From the NCBI RefSeq assembly GCF_048771995.1, contig NC_133036.1, positions 18,011,001 through 18,075,000 on the forward strand: a DNA stretch of 64,000 nt, in the 5' to 3' direction. A model generated the notes under the pieces. That model had not been told where the DNA came from. It made no database searches and was given only the letters and a program-made list of their open reading frames with translations. Shown here one piece after another: positions 38,001 to 51,921 of this stretch (position 1 is the first letter of the stretch; each line of letters opens with the position of its first letter). The stretch comes from Taeniopygia guttata (Eukaryota; Chordata; Aves; Passeriformes; Estrildidae). The position numbers and the translations under genes were made by a program.

Positions 38001-41000
38001 TGGCATTTCCAAGCCAGGTATCTGTCATATCTGTCACATGCCTCAGTAACTCCAGCCTTCTGCCTTTCCCTGCTTTTAAATATACCATTTTAGTAAATGA
38101 ACAAACAATCACAGAGACTGGAAATTTTTTGGAGAAGAAGGTGTTGAGGGCCTTTTCCTTTTCCTCTGTCAGATGCTTCTTGTGGGTTAATAACTCCATC
38201 TACAGTTCATCACTGAAATAGTTCCAGAAATACTGGAAACATGAGCCTGAACCAGGTCACTAAAAAGATAAAACCCAGATTCTATTCACATTTTAAGCAA
38301 TGGGCAGTGAGGAGAATGCACCAGTGTGAGGGTAAGAGTGCACAATTTTGATGTGCTTTGCTGAAACTGCTTTTCAGTGGCACTGTGTAGGAGCTGTTCA
38401 CACAGGGCTGGAGCTGTTCTGCAATGGGTGTAGGGCAGCCTGGTTTGGTTTTGGAGACTTCAGGCCCTTCAGGCCAGTGGGAAGCTGCTAATGGGTTTTC
38501 TCCAGGAGGATATGAACTCCCTGAGACCCTACTCAGGATGGGCAAGAGGCAGGGATTTTATCCCAGAGCCCAGGGGCAAAGTTGGAGAGGGAAAAAGTGG
38601 GTAAAAAAGCTCTGCTCAGCTGCAGACAGATCTGATTTCTCCATTCCCTGAGGAGACAGACAAGCTGGTTTCTATCAGCAAGCCCTCCTTCACACCAGCC
38701 AGCTCAGGACACACTGAAGGCACTTTTCTGAGCTTGAGGCATCGATAGAGCTCCAGGCACTGGGGTCCAGTGGAGGATGAACAACAGGGGGTCTGATAAG
38801 GGTCAGGGATGTGCCCATCCTACACAGAAATCAATTTTCACTCATTATTCTTCTGTTTCTGCTGGTCTTACTTGTGGCAATAGCTGTGGGCAGCAGTAAA
38901 CAAGCATGAAGTCCTTGTGCACGAGCTACAGAGACAATCTGTGTTGAGTACTTTTACCTCAGTGTGCTCAGCTGTTTGTGCCCTGCTTTGCCCTGTACAA
39001 AACAGACATATTAAAAATTACTATTATCTATTAGTCTAAAATAAAGGGGCAATGGCAATGAACTCCAAAAATGAGCTTAACTACCAATCAGTCACCATGA
39101 CAGAGGTTATAAACTTTGTGGGCATCAGCTTTAATGTGCATGTCCACATGCGGGCAGAGGTACTGAAACAGCTCTGCTTTCAGAGCTTTCACTTCTTTGG
39201 AAGCTGTAGGGGTTCTGTGCTTCTGTGATCATTATTTTCTGAGAATCTAAATAGGCATTCTGATGTATTCATTACTTCATATTCCCACATATTGTTTTTT
39301 AAAAAAAATTATCAGCCGTAAATTTGTTAACAACAGACTTATCTGGTGAGTGGCTTTTAAAAGAAAGCAGTTAAAAATTAAGGACAGGAATAAAAAAAAT
39401 TGTTTTCTAAGCCCAAAAAGCAAGTAGGAAAAAGAACCAGGGTATCATGGTACTCACAGTATTTTTAGCATGTTACAAATATAAATGTATTTTCTGGCAC
39501 AGTAGGACTCCGCTATATGAACCATATTGTAGGCGTGGAGGTTAGATTCCTGCAAAAACCATGAAGCAATGCCTTTCATCTTTGTCATTGGTGAATTCTG
39601 ACTGTGGCACCATCTTATTCCTGTGTGATTGTCATTCCACACTGTTTGCTGGCACCTTTTATAAAATCTTCTGTCAAAATAACTCAAAAAACAGTAGTTG
39701 AACTAGGCATTTAAGAAAATAATGTGGTTTATTCTCAATGATCATGATAGCTAAACATTTCTTTGTGAATCAATTTTTTCCTAGTGTTATTTGCTCTCGG
39801 AATCCTTGGAGATTATATTCTAGTGACATCTGTTAACACTGCTACACTTAACATGTAATTGGGAAGGGGGAAAAAAGAGAAAACAGAAAACAAAAGCCCG
39901 TGCCAATCTAAATGTGCTTGAAAGGTGCCAGATTGATAACTCTGGAGAATTGAGTCCTCTGTTTATCCTCTGAATTAGTGCAGCAAAATCAATGGCAGCA
40001 TAAACTTGCTCCTGTCACCCTGAAACGTCTCGTGCTCGCTCAGCTGTGAGGGCAGCCTGGCTCTGCTCCCCACAGCATCCTGCCAGGAAGGAGATGAAGG
40101 CTGCTGTCCCGTGGTGGATGGGCTGCTCTGAGAACCCCAAACTCATTTCAAACCAATCCCTGCCCGCCCATCTGAGGTCAAACTTCAGGCTGCACTTCGC
40201 AGCCCCGGCATAGATCACAAATGGAGATTTTGAATTAAAAGGCTCCGTGGTGCATTTCCAATCTCTTAACTATGTAATCCCCTGGTGTGTTTTATTTAAT
40301 GCATAAACTGCCTGTGACATGACAGAGCCAGAGGCATTACAATCTATCATGTCAAGCCTTCATACATTAGCAGCACTTGTTAGCACCCCCTGGCACAGTG
40401 CACGGAAGAGCTCTGAGTTATGCTAATGATCCATGGATAATGGGGCACGGGGAGAGTTCTGCACCCACCTTCCAACCAGTGCCACAGCGCTTTTAGGATG
40501 TGTCAGAGTCACACAGGCTTGGCACTGGAACTCGCTTTAATGCAGCTTCAGAGCACCTTATCTTGTACGCTCTGCTTTAATTGAGATTAAATGGCTTTGA
40601 AGGTCCAAGCACAATTTCAAGGACAATGCAATATCTCATATCCTCAGTGAAAGGTTTTTAATGTATTTCCTTAAAGCCGAGACAAATATACCATACAAAT
40701 ACATTACACCAGACTGATGTTAAAAGTCTGTCTCAAACTTAGAGAAGCCAATACAATTTGAATTTAAAACAGAGTGTGGTATTCCCAAAGCTGTGGCTGG
40801 GAGGGGGTGAGAGAATTGCAGAGGAGCTTGGGACCTGCAAGAGCACCAGTAGCAAAGTAACAACAGAAGCAAAGTTTTTTAAAGGGACATAGAAGAACCT
40901 GGATCCTGTGGAAAGTCAGATAGGATTTGTTCCAGGGAAGGCTTGTGAAAGCATTCTTCTGGGGGTACATACTCTGAATTCTCTGTGCAGTGTCAAGGCA

Positions 41001-44000
41001 CAAGCAAAACCATCCTGAAAATTTGGGCTTGTTTGTCCCCCTTGCCTTTACAGCACTGCTGTAATAATGGTTTAAGAAAACTTAAATAGGTGCCATATGA
41101 AAAGAGAAATGCCAAAACAGAGGCTTGGCTCCCTCCCCTTTTTTTGTAGTTTCAATTTAATGCTTAGCATTTTCTTTAGTTGCAAACTTGTCCACTCTGC
41201 CTTGCTTCACTGATGATATAAAGGTGCTGCAGTACCTTGGAAGATGTTGCTGCATTCCAATAATGATAACTGTGTAGTTTCATGACCCTCCTGAGCTTAC
41301 ATTTGAGACCTCATTGGAAAATCTGCCATCATATCACAAGGATATGAAGTCTAATACTGCCAATTTTGTGAATTATTCATTAGTCTGAAGGAACAAGAAG
41401 CAACAAAGACACAGGCAGCTTCTTTTTATTTATGGTTTTACTACTCGTCATATTTTTTAAGTGAAGGGAATACAATTCTTCCATCTTTTCCACAACAACA
41501 ACAGCAGAAAAGAAAGAAAATGTGTACGCTTGAAAAGTTGGGATTTTTGGGAATACAGTTTCCTCTTTTAGCTAGCATTTTAACATAAGGTAAAACATTT
41601 TTTTGACAAGGTAAGTAGAGTAAACAAAGATCAGTGAGAAAGCAGAAATTATTGAAGTACTGGAAAAACTGCTGCAGGCTACTTTTTCACACATTGCTGC
41701 TCAAGTCAGGATTATGCTATGACAGTTCTAACTCTCCTGCTGACATCCTTATAGACTCTATTACATTATTTACTTCTTGTAAAATAACATTCTATTACAG
41801 CTCCTTCATGTCCTGCTGCTAGTCTAAGTTCAAGGGGAAGAAATTCTGCTCTCCTCACTTCCAGCTCGTTAATACAGCTCTGAGGAGATCATTATTAAAC
41901 AGACTGATCTGCAGCCCCTATTTCATGGCCCATTTTCTATTGCAGTAACAACTGTATTTCCAGCGTGTTGGTCTTTATTTACATCAACAGCACAGGTAAA
42001 ATGTGTCAGGCTGTGTCTGGAAGGAGCAGGTGAAGCATCCCGCCCTGTGCTGAGGAAGTAATGTCATTTTTATGTCCCTAAGGGGGAAAGCTTTCAGATG
42101 TTTCCCTTGCTTTTCCATTGCAGGGAAAAGTGAAGCCAGGCATGCAGTCATACCTGATTTCAAAAGGAAAAGAGCTGATTCTCAGTAGGGCTGCAAGAAC
42201 ATCTGTGGATAAACCAGGGCTAACAGCAGACAGGTTGCTCAAACGCTCTCTGAAAACTGGCTTTTTCAGTGTCAAGAGATATTCAAACACCTATCACTGA
42301 GTCCCATGTCAGGATTCTGCTGAAACTTGTTTTCTAGTCCATACTTATTAGGACCTAGAAAATTAATTTCCCTATCTCTGAATTCTCACTGTAATACCAG
42401 TTAGGTGTGCCACTAGCAAAAGATTCCCTCAGTCTGACAGAATTCTCCCAAAGCACCAGCCTTTGAAAAGTCCTGCTTTCATCAGTGCCCAAAATCACCC
42501 TGGCAAGTCAATCACCAGCCCTGCTCCTTGTGGTGAGAACCTTGAAAGCAACACTCAGTGCCTGAAGAACTGGCATCAAACCAGACAGCAGTGACCACAC
42601 GCTTTGAGATGGTCAGGGGACAGGCAGCCCCTGGCACTGCTCACACAGCTCTGAGCAGTGCACTCCATCAGCCTGCCAAACCTGCTTGAATATACCTAAC
42701 GAAATGGAGGTAGCATTTCAGCACTCATAATGCAGGCAGCGTGGTAATTATCTCCTTATTCAGCCCTTGAGAAAAGATAGGTGCTAAAGCTCCCAGCAAA
42801 AAGTGACTCACATGTGCTCCTTCTTGAAGGCAAACAGTGAAACTACTGGAAAATCAGCACTGGATGGAAAGTAAATGAATGGAGCCTCGTTCCTTCAACT
42901 TTCAAACCTGAGTTTACTTTCTTTAAAAAGCAGCAATATTTCCCTATGGAGGTGGTGGGTCCTGATCAGAGTAAAGCATCTGACCATTGATTTCTGAAGC
43001 TTGGCAGGGACTGTGTGAGAATTAAGGGTGACTTTTGCCACTTGCCTCTATGTGAACCAGGACTTGAGTCACTGTCTCCAGCATTTTCAGAGTTTGCTGT
43101 TCAGTTATGGCACTGAAATCAGGGATAAATGTAAATACCCGAGTGTGCTGTGGCAAAAGCTGCTGATTGTTTACTGTTTCATGGCAATGGACATGGCTAA
43201 TTAAATATATAATTCCTTAGGACAAGATCCTGTGATGTCTTCCATAGAGGCAAGAGGTAAAAGTGGCAGGAGGTCAAATTCAAAAGATGAAGTTACCAAT
43301 CCTACCAGAGCAATAAAACAGGATACATAACTGATATTTCTTTCAGTTATGGGGATATTGGTCAATAGAAAAGAATTATTTTGATTCTTGGTGCCCCTTG
43401 ATTTCCTGATATTTTGTTTTACAGCCTTGGTGGGTTGGTCTATGGAGTCCCTGGGTGGGGGCCCACATGCACTGGGATTCACCACACAGTTATGACTGCC
43501 AAAGTAAAAAGCAGGCTGTTCACTAGTGCTGCAAAATTTCACTTCCCTTAGGCATGAAAGACGATCCCCTTCCTCATCCTCCTACTCCTCTATCTCCCCA
43601 GTCTGACCTTTTTGTATTAGAAGTGATTATTCCCCAGAAAACATGTTTTCAAGGGATTTCAATAAAAATACCATGCATATCTGACCAGCTGTTGAAGTCA
43701 AGTGCCTGTGGAATGTTTTTAAGACCCCGCGTCCTAGCTCAGTTTGTTAGGACTGCTAATTCAATCTTTGAACCAGGGAGTCATTATATTTATCTGTTTG
43801 CATTTGGCTTTTATAGACCACCAATTACTGTTATCAAAATATGTTAAATTAACTGTGTTCTAGGGAAGCAGATCATTTCTGTGTAGACTGGTAAATATCC
43901 GATTATAAATGAAGCTACCTTCATTTACTGCAAAGGCTAGCACATTCATCAGCATGCCTAATTAAAATTTAACAATTAATAAGCAGTGGCAAACCCTGTA

Positions 44001-47000
44001 CGAAGGTCAGTAGCAACCTAAGCAAACTTATCAAAAATGCAGAGGGGTTTAGAGTTTTTAAAAAGTTCATTCTGTCCTTAATTAACAGATCTAATTACAG
44101 CTCTGCCATAGCAAAATACAAAATGATCTCTTCAAAAGACAAGGAGTCAAAGGTTTAATAGTGCAGATAACCTTCTTCAGTACTCACCGACCCAAGCGTA
44201 GAAGGGAATTTTACCAAGCAGTCAACAGAGTTGATTGGATGGCTTTGAGAGAAATTTAAGCCAAGCAATACACAAAAATCCCCCAACAACAAAGGAATTG
44301 AGAGAGAATAAAAACTCTCTTGTGTCTTGGGATTTGAAATAACACACCAAGTCAAGACTTTGGGTAATCTCCTTTCTTAGCAAGTTGTCAATGTATTTAT
44401 TCCATGACCTTTGCTGGTTAGTTTTGAATAACACTTTCTGTTCCATAGACTCTATGTGTTTCATTATCACCTCATTCAACAAAAATGGACAGTGCAAAAA
44501 TCAAGGATAATCTAGCAGAGCAGGGCTAAATACAATTAAGAAAAACACTTAAAATTCCTGCAGTTAGTAGTGAGCATTTAGGCACTGAAGGGCAATTTTC
44601 CAAGTTTTACTGAAGGGCTTAGTTGTGCACTACTTCTTCAAGAAGTCCAGTTTTCTGTTTCTGAGTTTTCTGTTCTGAGTTTTGCAGGAAAAGGCTGGAA
44701 ATGAACAGAACTGGGTTCATCAGTAAGCAAATTAAATCTTCCTGGCTGATTTATGTGGGCAAGGGTCATTACACGTGGGTAATAGAAAGTGCTGATAGAA
44801 AAACTAGAATGCTTAAAATTAATAATACATGGCTGAAATGAATTGTAACTATTCATCTTTACGTTTGGATTAGCAGAAAGAGCACAGGTATGAAAGGCAA
44901 GATGTCTTCAGGGAAGCCTGACCTGTGTGAGTATCCTCAGCACTCCCTTTCATACTCTGCTAGTGACAGAGGGAGTGCAGCCCTACAAACACAGGTATAT
45001 CAAGGAGAAACAGTGGAATCACAGTAATTTTCTTGGAGAGGCTCAAAAACACAGGAGCCATATGCACCTTGTGCTGGAATCGAAGTGCAGCATAACAAAT
45101 TTTTCAACCAAAAGGTTCATTAAATGCAACATGAAAACAGAGAGGCTGTTCTGAGCCATCTCCATGAATTGGTCACTAGCTTTACCATGGCATTATCATG
45201 ACCTGAATTAATTTGCTGTGGCATGATAATTTCCTCTTGGCTGTAGGAGGGGAAAAAATGAAGCCTGCTCGTGCTGATGAGCATTTTAAGACTTCCTTTT
45301 AATTCATTTCTTTAAAAGAATATCACCTTCTGTTTTTAAAGTGCCTGGCTTGAACGGATAGATACCATCAGCCATCAATAACATGCTGTAGCAAGGTGGT
45401 CTTGTGCCACTCCAGTGATGCAGAGTTGAGAGCAGAAATGGTGAGGCTTTTAAACGTCACAAACATTCCTTTTGTACTCAAAGGAGCCAAACATCCTCTG
45501 TGGCCATGACATGACCCCCACCTTGCCTTTAAAGAGATAATCTGTCTAAAATGTGGGTGCTCAAGAACAGCTTTATCTGACATTTGGTCGTTCCCTGCCT
45601 CAGCAGAAGAAACCGGTCTTGATACTTTGCTTAAAAACACAGATAGCAGCAAACACCACATTATCACCTTCCTCTCTTCAGTAACACTTGCTTTAAGATA
45701 AGAAATGAACATAATTACGTGTGTTCTGCTGATGGGAAGTGAGCTATCAGAGGCAGGCATTATTACTGTTACTGCTGTTATTATTACCCAAGTAGCAGGA
45801 AATGCTGTGCTATAAAAACTCTTCTAAGCAGTCACTCCCTCTTACAGACCATTAAAGGTTCACTTCACACTTAGATCTCTTTCTTCCAGACTCAATCCTG
45901 AACCATTAATTTTGCACTTGGCATTCCTAAAAGAAAGCTTTTTTTTTGAAGCAAAACCTTCTCTTGATGTCTGAGTGCACCCTGAAGATGTTAATCACCA
46001 GAGACGTACACTTAAGACAAAACGCCATCCAAGCTCCTCACATTTATTTGGACTTGAAAACAGCAAGATGCAAAGATTTTTGGTTTGTTTTCCAACACTA
46101 TACAGTGTCCAAGCTTTAGACAATACCTTTTTCTCACAGCAATTTGAGGAAGAGCAGCTGTTAATGAATGTGTGACCCAAGACACTCGGAAAGTGTGACA
46201 GATCAGATTGGAAACCAAACCCTTCCTCCCCTCCTTAGCCAAAGTTTACAGATCAATTGGCTCTAAAGAAAAAAACTTATGGGGTGACTCCACAGTAAGG
46301 GAAAGTACAATATTTTTGTTGCTCAGGTAAGATACCTCTAATGGAGAGAGATTTTTTTATGCCATGTATCTCTATAATTTTTTTTCTTATCTTCTCCCTT
46401 TCTTTCTTTTTTTTTTTTCTGTTTTGCCTTTTCCCTCTCCTGTCTTTTCAAAGATTTTTTGCTGTCAGTTATTCAGCAAAATTTAAAACAAATTCAGAGT
46501 TTTTAAAATGTCCTTTAATATTTTTTTTTTGGAAGAGACACCCCTCCCCTGTATGCAGATCTCCTTCCCAAAGTGATTTCTCACTTTCTTTTAAGAATAC
46601 CACAACACCATGAAAGAGAGTGATTGTTAATTTTTGGATGTCTGTGAAGCTTTTTCTTCTTCTTTTCCTACCCCAGCACAAGTCCTTCTTTAATTAAAGC
46701 AAACACATAAAGCAAATGATGAATTAACAAATGGAGACCATCCTTGTCAGATATTCTCAGGCTCAGAAATCCTGAATATCTCATACAATATTGCCCTCTA
46801 GTGTTACTTCAGCGTCTATGGAGAAGATTCTTCTGTAAAATTGAACAAAAAATGGATGTTCCACAGAGACAGGGCCAGAGCTGGCCCTGAGAAGAAGTGG
46901 CCATACATCCATGAAAAGAGGCATTTTGCAATCCCTTGATTTATCCAAGGGCTTTACTGACAACCAATGTTTGGAATATTCATTTCCATACAAAGGGAAC

Positions 47001-47514
47001 GGGGAGAGCAAAGGATCTTTGCTCTCCATATCTCTATTTATATTCCAACAAGGATGCCCCTGATGCCATATGGACATTTTGATCTAATCCCAGTTCTCCT
47101 GTGGCTGAAAGTTTCTCAGGGAGTTTAAATGTTTGGTTTAGCACTGGAGCAATAAAAATAAAATATATGGCAGTATAAGTTCAAAACAACATTGCTGTAG
47201 AATAGCATGAACAAATTTGAATGGGACCTGTTACAAAAAGGATCAATTAATAGATTTTTTTTTTTAATCCTCTCCAATCTCCTATTAGCTTGAGAAAAGT
47301 TCTCTGAACTTCCTGAAAGTCTAGAACCCAGATCAGCAGGAAAATCCACTTTCCACATCCATTGCACTGCCATTTAGGCAGTGATTGGAAGAAAAATCCA
47401 AAGAACTCAAATCAAGAGTCCTGAAGTGATCCATGGAAAGTACAACATCCAGTCTGTTCTCTCACAGGTCCTCTTGTTAGCATTTAGGAACACACATAAT
47501 CATGGGATATGATT
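32047..47514. other. 15 kb gene desert, no gene or element supported
   Basis: The longest stretch without a supported feature. Frames reach 132 codons but lack protein-like features or consistent splice sites. A16 lies at 33,389-33,404 and a pyrimidine-rich tract at about 46,376-46,450. Small GC-richer islands occur near 36,150-36,310 and 40,020-40,220 with a few CpGs. Neither is large enough to call a CpG island by eye. AT-rich TAATTA-type clusters near 43,950 could be regulatory, but this cannot be shown here. Confidence 0.45.
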
Positions 47515-47965
47515 ACATGCAGGTGCTTTTATTGAGAGCTCTGGGAATCAGGTACAGACCCAAATCTGACTCTGACATGGCTTTTGAGCTGAACATATTT
47601 TATATTCTATCATTATATAACTTACATATTAATTATTAAGCTTATATTGTTCTATTGTATACATTGACTTTATTCAAGCATGACTTACCCGTGATCTTTC
47701 TTAGGCCCCTGACCACAGTTTCTCATGATTATTCTTATGATTAAATAGTAATTATATTTCATTACTAAACAATCATCACATCTAACAATTATATAATTTA
47801 TCATGTACTAGCTACACAGGTGCAGTTCTAGCAAGGTACAAAGTCTTCATGTACCTAGGGTATTAATTTTTTTCAGGGCCTACTAAGCTTAATTTTCCTT
47901 TTAACCCTAAATCCCTATGATTTTAAAAAACTTTTATTATCACTCTCATCCTGCTCCCAAGCAGA
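47515..47965 (-). mobile_element. LTR-like element, probably solo
   Basis: 'gcaggtgcttttattgagagctctgggaatcaggtacagaccc' at the left is a reversed R/polyadenylation region. AT-rich U3-like sequence and 'cttacccgtgatctttcttaggcccctgaccac' follow. Similar LTRs occur in songbird genomes. There is no coding interior. The right end, near 'cactctcatcctgctccc', is approximate. Confidence 0.5.
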
Positions 47966-50852
47966 AGGTCATGTGCACCTCTGGCAAAGATTTTGCTGGC
48001 AATATGCTGGTGAAAGCCAGCAAATAACTCTGCTCATTCCTTATTCTAAACCCTGAAACACCCAACAAAAGGTGGATCATGACTTCCCAGCAAGTTTACA
48101 AACAAGAAATGTGACTATGGCTTTTGCACATTTATGTTAGGCCTGATTTTTGTCTCATCCTGATTTCACAGCTGTATCCTGCAGTCAGCTTTGATCATAT
48201 AATGTGATCTATCCTAATAAAAGGAGCAGAGTCAGAGCAGTGCAAAATATCCCATTACACTGTGTGATCTATTTATCTATTGCTTTAAATCTGTAAGGGT
48301 CTGTTCTGCATGTTCTTTTGCCACCCATTTACAGGCACTGATGATTAGACTCTTAAAGTCATTTCGGTATTTGCCATGCTCAGTAACTCCTGGAATTTTC
48401 AAAACAGCTGAGATGCTTCTGGGTTTTAATGGACTTTGACAAGAGTGAGATTAAATAAAATTTTTCAAAACTGTCATTAGGTATTTATCTGCATCTTTAA
48501 AAATGAAAAGCCTATCAAAGTGTGACCCTAATCCCCTTCTGAGAAGACCACAAGATGCCAGTGCTGGGTGTGTTGCATCACACTTTTGAAACACATTTGC
48601 CAACATTTCTTCATATCTACTTGACCTGCCTGTGAGAAGTTGGCATTCAGACAACTTAAGGAGGATGATTTAAAATCTGATCTTGAACAAGACACTATTT
48701 TTCCAAAAGATTGCAAATGTCTGTAACATTTCATGCTCTGAAGCTCATTTTTTAAACGATCCTCATAACTAGATTTTTATTATGAATCTTTATGATTCAG
48801 AAAATTCAAATCCCAGACTGATTTGCATTCTCCCCCCCCCCCCCCTTAAATATGGATATAACTTTATAGTAATCTTAGGATATGCATTGGTTGTTCTTTA
48901 TATTGAAGGCCTTTTAAGGGACTTCTTTCTGAAGGTATTGAAATTTTTTCTCTGTTACATTAACAATAGAGTTTTAACTAAGACAGCACTTCAGGAGAGC
49001 AGCAATGAAAGGAGAAACTCAGCTGTGACTTTCAGAGTTTGCAAGGATGTCAGCAAGAGAAAATGCATCTTTTCCCGTAAAGTGGGCAAATTTATTCTGC
49101 AAGACTTTGAGAGAAAATAAATTTGGAACTTCACAATGCTATTTATTCAGAGCCACTTTTCAGCATAAAACTACTGCTGAAAGTTCTCATAATAGAGGGT
49201 AGGAATCTCATAAGCATCTCAATGCACCTTACACTCCTGCCTCTGTCAAGAGTCAGCAGCCAAGTTGATAACAAGACCTATCTTCTTTTATTTTGCTAGA
49301 GAGACTCTTAATCAGGCCACTGTTGCCTGGTATGTGTCTAATTTTATGTAGCAAGGAAAAGATGAGCATATCCACACCAACTTAGCAAGTTCAGAGGTAT
49401 TTTGCTTTGGAATTTATAAACAGATAGGAACCATGACTGGAATTACAAACGTAGATAAGCATAAAAGATTTAGAATTGCATTTCTTTCCTCCTAAATTGT
49501 TTCCCTGCAGCTTGTCCTTGTGAAACAGAGCAGCAGGTTCGGCACAGGCACAGCACCATGAGTGTCACAGGGTCACAGTCTGAGCAGGATGCAAACTCTG
49601 GTTTCAGATATGCAAATGCTATTTAAAGACTGTTCACATTTGAAAAGAAAGCTGTACATGAGGCATATGGGAGAAAACAAGAAACAAGAGAAGTTCAACT
49701 TTAAAAGCATTCTGACTGCTACGTCTGGAAAATCTTTGCTGCATTATGTGGAGTTTGAATGTGTACTGAGAAGAAAATTTGGCGCTGGAAATAGCACAGA
49801 CCAGTGTGTAGGTCTAGCCAGGAGCATGCTGAGCTAGAACAAGTATTGGGTCTTTGTGGTCTGAGATGATATTTTGTGCCGTGAGTCCCATAAAGCAGAA
49901 GGACAGAGAAAAGCCTATTTAAGTGTCCTTCTTTAGCTCAGCAGCTAATGTAAGGGTGGTGCTGGTATTATATATAACTCCAAGCAGATCTCTAGCACCT
50001 AATGCGTTTCAATAGAAACAATTTGCTTCAGGACTTGAAATGTGAAGTGATATCCAATATAAGGCATTGAAATAACTTAAACCTTTCTGGATTTGGTATG
50101 TGGAGTCAAATTCCTCTTCATGTTCTCAGAGTCGTGTCTATTCTGGCTGCCTGCAAGGGCTGAGCACAAGTGTGAGCTGATCTCCAAATGCTGGGTTTGC
50201 TCTCACTGGAGAGCAAGGGCAGGCTCCACGGGTAGGGCTGCTCCTCTCACAGCAGAGTCAGGGTTCACATCCTCTGAGGGACACAGCTTGCAGCTGGCAG
50301 GAGATGCAACAGCTAATAGGCACTCAAGCTTATTTAGGATCTGGACCTCAAATGTTGGCACTAATTAGCTCCTTAAATCACTGCTAAATGGAAGTGCAGA
50401 ATAAAAAACCATTTTCCCCTCAACACGGTCCTTTCCAAATTAGGCTGAGATGTTTGCTGAGTGTAGATAACATCTTCACCATGCTGCAGTTGCACTGTAC
50501 CTGTCCTTAGCTATGCAGAGAACGTGAACTTCTGGCATCTCTCCCGGACTCTGCAGTATGTTCGCTTTCATTTTCGACCACTTTAATAGTAAAAGATCCT
50601 TCCTTGGCAGTGGCTACAAATATCAGAATTCCCACTGTGAGGAAAAGTTTAAATATTCAGAATTCACCTTCAAAGCATTAGTTGAAAATCACAATAAGAA
50701 ATTCTGCTCTTGTCTTTGCCTTTTGTCTTGCGAAGAAAAGCAAAACCATAAAACTGTTTTAAATGAAAGCTCCAATTTATTAATTTAAGAAAATCTATTA
50801 AATGTACCAAATATAAATTTAGAGAATAACAACAAAAAGAAAAGCCACTATC
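47966..50852. other. Non-coding DNA, no gene seen
   Basis: No supported gene. It includes the C14 tract at 48,832-48,845 and ends at an A18 tract (50,853-50,870) directly beside the next LTR-like block. Confidence 0.45.
48832..48845. repeat. C14 homopolymer
   Basis: Uninterrupted run of 14 C on the plus strand (G14 on the other). It is unusual in this AT-rich setting. It could be a real slippage-prone tract or a place where the assembly length is unreliable. Confidence 0.85.
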
Positions 50853-50870
50853 AAAAAAAAAAAAAAAAAA
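50853..50870. repeat. Poly(A) tract, 18 bp, abutting an LTR-like element
   Basis: An A run immediately left of the LTR-like block that starts near 50,872. It may be the insertion site or a tail produced on integration. The sequence alone does not decide. Confidence 0.8.
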
Positions 50871-50871
50871 G

Positions 50872-51440
50872 AAAGGTCAGTGTGGAGCCCAGGTTCGCGC
50901 TGGGTGAGACACAGGTTTGACCGCTGCAGTAGAGGGTCCCCTATGCTTCATACCAGCCCTCCTGTCTGGCTGATTTTTATATGATTTTTTCTTGCCCGAG
51001 ACAGAGTCCCTTTTCTTCCTTTTTGGACTGCAGTATTCAGGTGGAATTCTTTTCTCTGTGGCAAGTTGAACAATGCATGTCCGGAGAGTGATGAGCACCC
51101 ATGATCACGGGAATTCAGTATTGATCTCCCTGATGGCTCTAGCTATCTCAATTTCGGATATTTATCGGATATTTATCATCAGGAGTTCCTCAGACCACCT
51201 TGACGGATGATCCATCTCTGGGCTGGCCATGTTCAACTGCTTGTGAATGGAGTCCTCCCTCCTTTGTCCAGGTGGTTTCAACATTGTGTTGCATTCCCCG
51301 TTGTTGGCTTGTGTGTTTTTAAAAACTTCTTATAAGAGTATATCTTAACAGTACATAACTACAAAATATATGACAATTTGCACGAATGATCATACACACA
51401 TATAACAAAACCATAATGAACAAAGCTTGCCTCCAACTTT
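50872..51440 (-). mobile_element. LTR-like element (ERVK-like), probably solo
   Basis: The block begins 'aaaggtcagtgtggagcccaggttcgcgctggg', contains 'ctgatttttatatgattttttc' (reversed TATA region) and a 12-bp tandem duplication (atttcggatatttatcggatatttatc), and ends in AT-rich sequence. GC-rich R/U5-like sequence at the left with an AT-rich right side is the order expected for a minus-strand LTR. No retroviral coding lies beside it. Limits are approximate. Confidence 0.5.
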
Positions 51441-51921
51441 GCCCTGGCATGGATCAGGTGTACACGTGTGGAACAAGAGTTTTGTTAGCCAGCAGCTGAA
51501 TGTGTTTGCAAATTAATGTGTCCAGCCTAGTCAATTACAGTGCTACAGCTAATCACACTAATAACGAGCTCGTAGAGATCTGGGAGCCGGGATCTGCTCA
51601 CACTTGCTGCTTTTCTTCCTATCTCTTACAGTGTACTTGGACATCTGCTAGCTTTGGCAAATTCAAGTTGACACTGTCTTAGAGGGGCAAGAGAAGAGCA
51701 CAGCTTCATGCCCTGCTGGTAACTCCCTGAGAGCCTGAACTGAGCCAGCCATGGAAAATTAAGTAATGCTCTTGGTCTAGTACAAAAAGGGATCTGATAA
51801 GTGCTGTTCTAGTTGACTCTTTTTGTGATGTAGGAGAGGCATTTGGGGGAAAGCCTTTAGGTAAAAACACCATTAGAAAAAAAATTCCATGTATTTTCAA
51901 GCTCTGTGTTGTGAGTCTCAA
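51441..51921. other. Non-coding DNA, no gene seen
   Basis: No gene or repeat is recognised between the LTR-like block and the orphan reading frame to the right. Confidence 0.4.

Noticed and set aside
39469-39560. Possible minus-strand exon between a tttttgcag acceptor and a GTGAGT donor
   Set aside because: The peptide has no family resemblance, there are no partner exons, and such acceptor-donor pairs are expected several times by chance.
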